The notes: a model not told the origin generated them from the sequence alone. A stretch of DNA of 5,042 bases from Clostridiales bacterium (GCA_015069525.1 SVIK01000089.1:1-5042), one strand, 5' to 3'. Counted from the first letter of the stretch, positions 1 to 5,042 are shown. Translations and numbers: made by a program.

Positions 1-283
1 TAACGTAAGCAGTACACCCTGGCTTTTGCGAATTCAAAAATTCAGCCGTCGCCATCGCGCTCGTATAGAAATGCGAGGCGGAAACTTTCAGACCCATACG
101 TTCTAATTTCATCGACAATTCATGCGGGGTACGTTCAGGGCTATTCGTCAAAAAGATAAATTTTTTATCGTTTTCTATCAGCCAATTCACGAATTCCCGA
201 ACGCCGTCAAGAATTTGACTGCCGTGATAAATCACGCCGTCCATATCGCATATAAACGCTTTTTTATTTCGGATTTCCTGCAT
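1..283 (-). CDS. NagD-type HAD-IIA family phosphatase, N-terminal part (runs off left edge)
   Basis: The visible 94 residues start MQEIRNKKAFICDMDGVIYH. The DMDGV motif (residues 13-17) is HAD motif I: D13 would be the nucleophile and D15 the general acid/base. LTNSPERTP (45-53) is motif II of the NagD/HAD-IIA group, with T46 as the phosphate-binding residue. FYTSAMATAEFL (72-83) matches the usual start of the HAD-IIA cap region. Family members are about 250-280 residues, so roughly two thirds of the protein, including motifs III and IV, lies outside the window. The family hydrolyses small phosphorylated metabolites such as p-nitrophenyl phosphate, nucleotides, glycerol phosphate or glycolate phosphate in the cytoplasm. 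The substrate cannot be read from this part. The start is supported by GAGAGG at 289-294, five bases upstream. It lies 118 bases after the DUF1667 gene on the same strand with no terminator between, so it is probably the last visible operon member. A role as glycerol-phosphate phosphatase is inference from context. Confidence 0.9.
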   Translation of the reverse strand, partial: MQEIRNKKAFICDMDGVIYHGSQILDGVREFVNWLIENDKKFIFLTNSPERTPHELSMKLERMGLKVSASHFYTSAMATAEFLNSQKPGCTAYV

Positions 284-401
284 TTTTTCCTCTCTTAATT
301 ATCGTCGTATCTTTCAATCGAACGGATAAACGTATTCGCCTTCATAATCTCGTCTAAATGTGCCGCTGAATATGTTTTTGTCCACGTATGTTTATTATTT
401 C

Positions 402-749
402 TTATTCAATCAAGCCTGTCACCACCAAATTCGCATCGTCGCAAATATTCGCAACCAAAACGTCGCCAAGTGCAACGGGCTTTTTACATACCGTTGCATT
501 AATCTTTTCCATTACTTCAAAAATTGCGTCTTTACGCACAGGTCTATCCGTTTTTACGGGTATCATTTCCCCGTCCTCCGCACGAACGGTAGAAGTCACT
601 ACTCGTTTCGGGCAAACGACCTCTGCTTCCGCATAAATTTTTCCTCTCGGACAGCTGTTTCCTACCACGGAAACCACTTTCCCATTTTCTAACGTCACTT
701 CGATTTCGCAACCGATAGGACACTCGATACAAGTTAAAGTTTTAGTCAT
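402..749 (-). CDS. DUF1667 domain-containing cysteine-rich protein, probable redox subunit
   Basis: This is a 115-residue soluble protein with seven cysteines. An N-terminal CIECPIGC (C7, C10, C14) resembles the CxxCxxxC cluster ligands of molybdopterin oxidoreductases. C33 in NSCPRG, C46 in VVCPKR, C88 and C103 follow. The layout (CxxCxxxC, then NxCxRG, then CPKRxxTSTVR) is that of the DUF1667 family, known next to GlpA-like dehydrogenases in clostridia and Thermotoga. Its biochemical role is not established. An iron-sulfur or other metal centre that helps move electrons between the two flavoproteins is inference. The start at 749 is chosen over an upstream in-frame ATG at 785 because GGAGGTG (754-760) sits at ideal distance from it and the 785 start would lie inside the previous gene. 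Its first codons overlap the end of the preceding gene by 8 bases (ATGACTAA), which indicates translational coupling. The length is normal for the family. It is the third gene of the operon. Confidence 0.9.
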   Translation of the reverse strand: MTKTLTCIECPIGCEIEVTLENGKVVSVVGNSCPRGKIYAEAEVVCPKRVVTSTVRAEDGEMIPVKTDRPVRKDAIFEVMEKINATVCKKPVALGDVLVANICDDANLVVTGLIE

Positions 750-2001
750 TTTGCACCTCCAACGAAACTTCGATATCCCCTTCAACGTCTAACAACTTCG
801 TCTTTAAGAGCATCAACGTTTCCATTTCCCCAGGCACGGCGATTTTCTTCTTCTTTTGCATCAAAATTTTATCACCGCATTTTGCCGTAATCGTACAATC
901 CTTAAACGTATTCGTCACACGGAAAAAGAGCTTCACGTTCCCGTCCAAATTTTTATCAATCCTTTGCGGGCAAACGTACGACACGTTTTTACCGTTGATA
1001 ACGTTTACGTAATTTTGTGTTTGCTTCCCGTCCAAAATGTATTTCGCCGCGTACATACCCGCCATTTCCGCTTCTTCGGAAACGAAATCGACAAGGTCGT
1101 GCACTTGCAACACGTTTCCACATGCAAAAATACCTTCCTCGCTCGTTTCACGTGTTTGACTTACCACCGCACCGCGCGTTCTATGAGAGAGTTCTATCCC
1201 CGCGCCTTTCGTCAATTCGTTTTCGGGGATTAAGCCAACGGAAAAAAGCACCGTGTCGCAATCAAAGTGCATTTCCGTACCTGCTATCGGTTTTTTATTT
1301 TCGTCCACCTTGGAAACGACGACGCCCGTCACACGCTTATCGCCCTCGATTTTCGTAATCGTATGGTTCAAATACAGCGGAATATTAAAATCGTCCAAGC
1401 ATTGCGCAATATTACGCTTTAACCCACTTGAATAAGGCATAATTTCGCATACTGCCAAGACTTTTGCCCCCTCCAACGTCATTCGACGCGCCATAATCAG
1501 CCCAATGTCGCCAGAACCGAGAATTACTACCCGTTTTCCAGGCATATATCCCTTAATATTTACGTACTTTTGCGCCGTACCCGCAGAATAAATACCCGCG
1601 GGACGCGTACCTGCAATGTTCAACGCGCCACGGCTTCTTTCTCTACAACCCATTGCCAAAATCACCGCTTTGGCTTGTAGCGTGAAAATGCCGTCTTGGG
1701 TATTGATTGCCGTTATTTTCTTATCCTTCGAAAGGGATAATACCGTCGTCTTCGTCAATACTTCGATATTTCTTTCTCGAACGCCAACGATAAAGCGAGC
1801 CGCGTATTCGGGCCCTGAAAGGCTTTCTTTAAATCTCGTCAAACCAAAGCCGTTATGAATACATTGGTTGAGAATTCCGCCCGTTTTCTCCTCGCGCTCC
1901 AATATCAAAATGTCTTTTACGCCGTTATCATACGCCGAAATTGCAGCCGCTAACCCAGCGGGACCACCGCCGATTATGACTAAATCGTAATTCGTTTTCA
2001 T
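742..2001 (-). CDS. FAD/NAD(P)-dependent oxidoreductase (Pyr_redox_2), GlpA partner
   Basis: This is a 419-residue soluble flavoprotein. An N-terminal FAD-binding Rossmann motif GGGPAG (11-16) is followed by GGILNQCIHNGFG (41-53) and GCRERSRG (118-125). The second Rossmann motif, LGSGDIG (161-167), is the NAD(P)H site. SVGLIPENEL (254-263) and IFACGNVLQVHDLVDFV (291-307) form the closing FAD contacts. A C-terminal region of about 90 residues carries a lysine-rich strand near 382-386. There is no CxxC or CxxxxC redox-active disulfide. C47 is single, so this is not a thioredoxin-reductase-like enzyme, although the fold is the same. Proteins of this type are the usual companion of the GlpA-like dehydrogenase in clostridial glp operons and are often annotated as NADH oxidase or dehydrogenase. 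It probably exchanges electrons with NAD(P). The direction and the physiological acceptor are inference. The start at 2001 is set by GGGGGTG at 2007-2013 and a 4-base ATGA overlap with the upstream stop. A longer reading to 2121 would run inside glpA. Confidence 0.92.
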   Translation of the reverse strand: MKTNYDLVIIGGGPAGLAAAISAYDNGVKDILILEREEKTGGILNQCIHNGFGLTRFKESLSGPEYAARFIVGVRERNIEVLTKTTVLSLSKDKKITAINTQDGIFTLQAKAVILAMGCRERSRGALNIAGTRPAGIYSAGTAQKYVNIKGYMPGKRVVILGSGDIGLIMARRMTLEGAKVLAVCEIMPYSSGLKRNIAQCLDDFNIPLYLNHTITKIEGDKRVTGVVVSKVDENKKPIAGTEMHFDCDTVLFSVGLIPENELTKGAGIELSHRTRGAVVSQTRETSEEGIFACGNVLQVHDLVDFVSEEAEMAGMYAAKYILDGKQTQNYVNVINGKNVSYVCPQRIDKNLDGNVKLFFRVTNTFKDCTITAKCGDKILMQKKKKIAVPGEMETLMLLKTKLLDVEGDIEVSLEVQND

Positions 2002-3428
2002 TTCGTCACCCCCGTCAAAAGGTATGCTCCCTTTCCGTTTTTCGTCACTTCTTCTAACGCAATGCCTTGTTCTTTGGCGATAAGCTCGGCAACGTAGGGT
2101 TGACAAAAACCACCTTGGCATCTGCCCATACCCGAGCGCGTTCTACGTTTTACCCCGTCGATATCTTTTGCGGGAGGGTTTTCACGAATTGCACGCAAAA
2201 TCTCCCCTTCTGTCACTTGCTCGCAACGGCATACGATTTTACCGTACGACGGGTCCTTTTTAATGATTTCGTTCTTCTCTTCCATGGAGAGGTTTTTGAA
2301 GAAATAGTCAGGTTTTCTATTTCCGTTAAAAGCCTCGTTGCTTTCAAGAACAACCCATTTTGAAACGAGCTCTTCCACCACGTATTTAGCAATCGCAGGG
2401 GAAGCCGTAAGCCCAGGAGATTCAATCCCCGCGCAATGGATTACTCCCTTTGCGTTTTTGCTGTTTTCAATGATAAAATCGTGCCGTGAAGAATACGCGC
2501 GAACCCCTGCAAACGAGGTTATCGTATTAAACAAGGGCGGTCTTTTCGTCATCTTACTTGCTTTTTCAATCACGAACGACAATCCGTTAGCGCTCGTTTC
2601 CGTATCTGCGTGTTCTTGTTCCTCTGCGGTAGGTCCAAGCAAAATATTGTTATCTACCGTTTGCGTGACAAGAATCCCCTTGCCCTTTTGCGTCGGCGTG
2701 AAGAATAACGTATGGGAAACAAAATCCCCACTTTCTCTATCGAGCAAGATATATTCGCCTTTTCTTGCCCCAACCTCTATGTCGTTATCGCCAAACATTT
2801 TCGCAATTTTACCGCTATAAAGCCCCGCACAGTTGATAATCGTTTTCGCGTAGACCTCTTGCCCGTCATCCGATTTTACAACATAGCCGTTTTCCGTTTT
2901 TTCAATAGCCGAAACGTTAAAATCGGTGTATAACTTCGCACCGTTATCCATTGCATTACCAATCGAAGCGATTGCCAATTCGTAAGGGCATACGATACCG
3001 CCCGTCGGCGCATATAAAGCGCCCAACGCTTCGTCAGAAATATTCTTTTCCATTTCACGCAAACGAGCTTGATTGATGATTTCCAAACCGCTTACGCCGT
3101 TTTTCTCGCCACGCTCTTTTAACGCGGACAGCGTTTCCATTTCTTCTTTCGAAAACGCCACGACGAGCGAGCCGTTGCGACGGAATTTTACACCCAACTC
3201 CGCACAAACGCCTTCCATCATCAAATTGCCAGCTACGTTAAATTTCGCTTTCAAACTCCCAACGGAAGCATCGTACCCAGCGTGTACGATACCGCTATTC
3301 GCTTTACTTGCGCCCATACAAACGTCGTGTTCTTTTTCCAACAAGCAGACGCGTAATTTGTACTTTGTTAATTCCCGTAAAACAAGGCCACCGATTACAC
3401 CACCGCCGATAACAATTACGTCAAACAT
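1998..3428 (-). CDS. glpA: GlpA-like FAD-dependent glycerol-3-phosphate dehydrogenase with C-terminal BFD-like [2Fe-2S] domain
   Basis: This 476-residue protein has a DAO-fold FAD domain. The dinucleotide motif is GGGVIGG (8-14), E31 probably binds the ribose, and SKANSGIVHAGYD (41-53) and GIESPGLTASP (334-344) are the hallmark substrate/FAD segments of GlpA-type enzymes. The C-terminus has C400, C402, C437 and C442 (CxC-x34-CxxxxC), the ligand pattern of the BFD-like [2Fe-2S] domain (Fer2_BFD). The expected reaction is oxidation of sn-glycerol-3-phosphate to dihydroxyacetone phosphate in the cytoplasm. No transmembrane segment is visible. It is shorter than E. coli GlpA (about 540 residues) and matches the clostridial/Thermotoga form, which is encoded with an NAD(P)-type flavoprotein and DUF1667 instead of GlpB and GlpC. 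The start is supported by GAAGGAG ending five bases upstream (AAGGAG at 3434-3439). It is the first gene of the operon, 42 bases after the predicted transcript start. Alternative substrates such as 2-hydroxyglutarate are known for related DAO enzymes, so substrate identity is likely but not proven. Confidence 0.9.
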   Translation of the reverse strand: MFDVIVIGGGVIGGLVLRELTKYKLRVCLLEKEHDVCMGASKANSGIVHAGYDASVGSLKAKFNVAGNLMMEGVCAELGVKFRRNGSLVVAFSKEEMETLSALKERGEKNGVSGLEIINQARLREMEKNISDEALGALYAPTGGIVCPYELAIASIGNAMDNGAKLYTDFNVSAIEKTENGYVVKSDDGQEVYAKTIINCAGLYSGKIAKMFGDNDIEVGARKGEYILLDRESGDFVSHTLFFTPTQKGKGILVTQTVDNNILLGPTAEEQEHADTETSANGLSFVIEKASKMTKRPPLFNTITSFAGVRAYSSRHDFIIENSKNAKGVIHCAGIESPGLTASPAIAKYVVEELVSKWVVLESNEAFNGNRKPDYFFKNLSMEEKNEIIKKDPSYGKIVCRCEQVTEGEILRAIRENPPAKDIDGVKRRTRSGMGRCQGGFCQPYVAELIAKEQGIALEEVTKNGKGAYLLTGVTK

Positions 3429-3476
3429 TTTTTCTCCTTCTTTTTTGCTTGATTTTCAAAGTTATATATGAAATAT

Positions 3477-3505
3477 ATTTTATCATCGTAAACCCAACTT
3501 GTCAA
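3477..3505 (-). promoter_or_regulatory. Sigma-A promoter of the glpA operon
   Basis: Reading the minus strand, a perfect -35 TTGACA (3505-3500) is followed by a 17-bp spacer and the -10 box TAAAAT (3482-3477, one mismatch to consensus). The predicted transcript start is near 3470, giving a leader of about 42 bases with a strong ribosome binding site before glpA. The quality of the promoter suggests high expression unless repressed. Confidence 0.87.
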
Positions 3506-3525
3506 TATTTGGCGAGGAAAACGAC

Positions 3526-3545
3526 AATCAATCAAAAACGATTAA
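3526..3545 (-). promoter_or_regulatory. Candidate operator of the glpA operon: two tandem 10-bp repeats
   Basis: On the minus strand the two units are TTAATCGTTT and TTGATTGATT, spaced by one helical turn. The block aligns with the one upstream of the regulator promoter (3661-3680) at 17 of 20 bases. It ends exactly 20 bp before the -35 box of the operon. Tandem or closely spaced repeats are usual targets of DeoR-family proteins, and the regulator gene is divergent, so it is the prime candidate to bind here. Binding has not been shown. Confidence 0.6.
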
Positions 3546-3660
3546 TTTCTTGCCCTTTTTTTTGCTATTTTCAATCACCCTTCCTTGTGATGCGCCTCCT
3601 CTTTCGCCCCTTTTTGATTCATTTTCGAAAATTTTTAAAAATCATACTCAACCACAAAAG

Positions 3661-3680
3661 TTGATTGTTTTTGATTGTTT
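3661..3680 (+). promoter_or_regulatory. Candidate autoregulatory operator of the DeoR gene: perfect tandem 10-bp repeat
   Basis: TTGATTGTTT occurs twice in direct succession with no spacer, a 10-bp perfect tandem repeat matching one helical turn. It is the inverted counterpart of the block at 3526-3545. An 11-base core GTTTTTGATTG is identical in both (3667-3677 here, 3529-3539 there). It ends exactly 20 bp before the -35 box of the regulator promoter, which suggests autoregulation. Confidence 0.62.
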
Positions 3681-3700
3681 ATCAATATAATAGCCACATA

Positions 3701-3729
3701 TTGACTGCCAACAATCATCGTGTTATAAT
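3701..3729 (+). promoter_or_regulatory. Sigma-A promoter of the DeoR-family regulator, extended -10
   Basis: The -35 box TTGACT (3701-3706) is followed by a 17-bp spacer and a perfect TATAAT (3724-3729). A TGT directly upstream of the -10 (3721-3723) gives an extended -10 element. The predicted transcript start is near 3736, leaving a leader of about 93 bases before the regulator start at 3829. Confidence 0.87.
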
Positions 3730-3828
3730 TTTTATATATAAACTTGTATGATAATTATCAATTTACATAAGATAAAAGAAAATGATAAGTTTCATATACG
3801 AGCAATTTATCTAGGAGATGAGGCGCAA

Positions 3829-4593
3829 ATGATTAAAAACGAACGCCAACAAGAAATATTAGATATCTTAAAACGTTGCAATTACGTAAGCGTTGAACAG
3901 CTTGCCAAAATGACGTATTCCTCCCCTCCTACTATACGACGGGACTTAAATTATCTGCAAGAAATGGGATATCTCACGAGAAACCACGGGGGCGCAACCT
4001 TGCCGTTGAATCCCTATTCCTTTATCCCGTCCGACCTTCGCGCAAAGTTGAACACCAATCAAAAGAAAGCTATTTGTCGTGAAGCCGCCAAATTGATTAA
4101 GGACCATAGCATTATATTCCTTAACGAGTCCTCTACCGTTCAATACTTAATTGAATATATTAAGGATTTTAAGGACCTTACCGTTATTACAAACAGTTTA
4201 AGCGCTTGTGAAAAATTGAACAACTACAATATAGATTTTTACTGCACCGGCGGGCATATCACCCATGCGAATTGTTTTACTGGGCTTCAAACGGAGAAAT
4301 TCATCCGCCATTTCAACGCCGACCTTTGTTTCTTCTCCTCACACGGCATTTCTAAAAACGGCGTAATTATGGAAAACACCGAAAGCGAGCCTTTAATCAC
4401 TTCCGCCATGATTGAACAGTCCCAACAAGCCGTTTATCTTTGCGACGAAAGTAAGGTGGGGAGATTTGCAAACTACAACATAACAACTATTAACGCAATT
4501 GATAAAATTTATACAACTGCCACCTTGGATATGTTCGATTCGATAGACGAGAAGAAAATTATCAACGTGCCGATGAGCAAAATCAATCAATAA
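3829..4593 (+). CDS. DeoR/GlpR-family transcriptional regulator
   Basis: This is a 254-residue cytoplasmic DNA-binding regulator of normal family length. Residues about 5-58 form the DeoR winged helix-turn-helix: MIKNERQQEILDIL, then the recognition helix SPPTIRRDLNYLQEMG (32-47) and the wing YLTRNHGGATL. Residues about 75-235 form the DeoRC sugar-phosphate sensor domain: FLNESSTV (97-104), VITNSL (119-124), CTGGHI (139-144), the EN/ESE segment (182-187) and CDESKVG (205-211). In the first sensor loop N99 stands where most family members carry aspartate (the D-x-G/S-S/T-T loop). The start at 3829 is preferred over an in-frame ATG at 3748 because AGGAGATGAGG lies at 3813-3823, residue alignment begins exactly at MIKNERQ, and 3748 is only 12 bases after the predicted transcript start. 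It is divergent from the glpA operon and is probably its regulator. Glycerol-3-phosphate as ligand is inferred from the neighbours. Confidence 0.93.
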   Translation: MIKNERQQEILDILKRCNYVSVEQLAKMTYSSPPTIRRDLNYLQEMGYLTRNHGGATLPLNPYSFIPSDLRAKLNTNQKKAICREAAKLIKDHSIIFLNESSTVQYLIEYIKDFKDLTVITNSLSACEKLNNYNIDFYCTGGHITHANCFTGLQTEKFIRHFNADLCFFSSHGISKNGVIMENTESEPLITSAMIEQSQQAVYLCDESKVGRFANYNITTINAIDKIYTTATLDMFDSIDEKKIINVPMSKINQ

Positions 4594-4611
4594 TATCCTA
4601 TCAAAATAAAT

Positions 4612-4650
4612 AAAAGTTCTCTTTACCGCAAATAAAGAGAACTTTTTTAT
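4612..4650. terminator. Strong, probably bidirectional Rho-independent terminator
   Basis: A perfect 14-bp stem (4612-4625 with 4633-4646, arms AAAAGTTCTCTTTA and TAAAGAGAACTTTT) encloses a 7-base loop CCGCAAA. On the plus strand the stem closes in a run of T followed by TTATTTTG. On the minus strand it is followed by TTTATTTATTTTG. It lies between the convergent ends of the regulator (stop at 4593) and the glycoside-hydrolase-like gene (stop at 4664), so it can serve both. Confidence 0.92.
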
Positions 4651-4663
4651 TTTGTGTTTAGCA

Positions 4664-5042
4664 TCAAACAATCGTTTTTACAAACGCGTAATCTTCCATT
4701 AGCAAATTGCTCCTCCCATCTACCCAAGTTCCCTCACGTTCAAAGGAATTTCTCGATACAAAAAGGCATTCTTGCTCCAATGTATGGAAAGGTCCTAAAA
4801 GGTTTCTTGCACCCACCGTCAGCGTAATTGTTATTTCATTTTTGCCCTTACGAAGATATTTGGATATATCCAAGCTATTTTCAAACATCAACGTCCCTGC
4901 AACGTTTCCATTAACCTCCACTTTGATAAGATGGAAGCGTTTATTGATTAAAAGCGCATAATCGGTATCTTCAAGTTCTACGATTTGACGCAAGACTATA
5001 TCGCCCGTAAAGAAGGGAAATCCTTCCGTTATCAAACAACTT
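4664..5042 (-). CDS. C-terminal end of a large glycoside-hydrolase-like protein (runs off right edge)
   Basis: The frame is open from the right edge to the TGA at 4664, giving about 125 visible residues. GFPFFTGDI near the start of the visible part and VEVNGNVAGTLMFENSLDISKYLRKGKNEITITLTVGARNLLGPFH-type ending segments are seen. The ordered elements VNGxxAG, LDISxYLxxGxNEI and RNLLGPxH are typical of the last jelly-roll, galactose-binding-like domain of large bacterial glycoside hydrolases (GH2, rhamnosidase and related uncharacterised families). The catalytic domain lies outside the window, so family and substrate cannot be assigned. A TTG at 5033-5035 could be read as a start, but it has no visible ribosome binding site and the frame continues upstream of it, so it is treated as internal. 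The gene is convergent with the regulator and separated by a terminator, so it is not part of the glpA operon. No signal peptide can be judged. Confidence 0.8.
   Translation of the reverse strand, partial: SCLITEGFPFFTGDIVLRQIVELEDTDYALLINKRFHLIKVEVNGNVAGTLMFENSLDISKYLRKGKNEITITLTVGARNLLGPFHTLEQECLFVSRNSFEREGTWVDGRSNLLMEDYAFVKTIV

Larger units (their letters stand above)
3429..3828. other. Divergent intergenic regulatory region (400 bp)
   Basis: No gene is supported in this AT-rich stretch between the operon and the divergent regulator. It holds one consensus promoter for each side, a pair of tandem-repeat operator candidates facing their own promoters, and two adjacent A/T palindromes between the operators (3621-3632 and 3631-3642). 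It also holds an isolated TTTTTGATT at 3611-3619, a small dyad TTGATTTTCAA at 3449-3459 inside the operon leader, and a 12-bp palindrome TGATAATTATCA at 3749-3760 in the regulator leader. Possible reading frames across it have no good ribosome binding site and overlap the promoters. No hairpin followed by a T-run and no recognisable riboswitch was seen in either leader (about 42 and 93 bases). Confidence 0.85.

Noticed and set aside
284..401. Possible terminator or separate promoter between DUF1667 and the HAD gene
   Set aside because: Only short, weak inverted repeats without a T-run and no convincing -35/-10 pair were seen.
2338..2820. A 160-codon open frame on the plus strand, and several others opposite the operon (for example 3073-3471 and 856-1233)
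   Set aside because: They are antisense to clearly conserved flavoprotein genes, have no ribosome binding site that stands out, and their translations show no recognisable motif.
3574..3591. Dyad ATCAC-N8-GTGAT resembling a CRP-like site
   Set aside because: Arms are only 5 bp, the spacing does not match the TGTGA-N6-TCACA consensus, and it lies outside both promoters.
3499..3690. A 63-codon plus-strand frame, and an overlapping 71-codon frame from 3449, in the intergenic region
   Set aside because: They run across both operator blocks and the operon promoter, have no ribosome binding site, and have low-complexity composition typical of AT-rich non-coding DNA.
3661..3691. A second regulator promoter using TTGATT (3661-3666) and TATAAT (3686-3691)
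   Set aside because: The spacer would be 19 bp and the -35 lies inside the tandem repeat. The promoter at 3701-3729 is much better. A weak secondary role cannot be excluded.
3748..3828. A longer start for the DeoR regulator at 3748, adding 27 residues
   Set aside because: There is no ribosome binding site upstream, the predicted transcript start is only 12 bases away, and the family alignment begins at the 3829 start, which has a good ribosome binding site.
5033..5035. TTG as a true start of the right-hand gene
   Set aside because: The frame is open to the window edge, and the visible protein begins in the middle of a domain typical of the C-terminus of large glycoside hydrolases.

Overview
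The window looks like a piece of chromosome from an anaerobic, low-to-medium GC Bacillota (Clostridia-type) bacterium, possibly a gut lineage. The evidence is strong AGGAGG-type ribosome binding sites, consensus sigma-A promoters, T-rich intergenic DNA, and a gene trio known mainly from clostridia and Thermotoga. No species can be named from the sequence alone.

Layout from left to right. (1) Positions 1-283, minus strand: the N-terminal 94 residues of a NagD-type HAD phosphatase that runs off the left edge. (2) Positions 402-3428, minus strand: three tightly packed genes, transcribed right to left. They encode a GlpA-like FAD-dependent glycerol-3-phosphate dehydrogenase with a C-terminal [2Fe-2S] domain, a FAD/NAD(P)-dependent pyridine nucleotide-disulfide-type oxidoreductase, and a small DUF1667 cysteine-rich protein. 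Consecutive genes overlap by 4 and 8 bases, so they form one translationally coupled operon. The HAD gene follows after 118 bases with no terminator visible between, so it is probably the fourth gene. (3) Positions 3429-3828: a 400-base divergent regulatory region with a consensus promoter facing each way and a matching pair of tandem-repeat operator candidates. (4) Positions 3829-4593, plus strand: a DeoR-family regulator, the obvious candidate to control both itself and the operon. (5) Positions 4612-4650: a strong, probably bidirectional terminator. (6) Positions 4664-5042, minus strand: the C-terminal end of a large, convergently transcribed protein that resembles the last beta-sandwich domain of glycoside hydrolases.

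How the genes may work together: the GlpA-like enzyme would oxidise sn-glycerol-3-phosphate to dihydroxyacetone phosphate. There is no membrane partner (GlpB/GlpC) in the window, so electrons probably pass through the BFD-like iron-sulfur domain to the second flavoprotein, and from there to or from NAD(P), with the DUF1667 protein as an additional probable metal-cluster subunit. The regulator would couple expression to a phosphorylated metabolite.

The most notable non-coding signal is that the two divergent promoters are near copies of each other. Each has two tandem 10-bp repeats ending exactly 20 bp before the -35 box, a shared GCCAMATATTGAC element running into the -35 box, and a 17-bp spacer.
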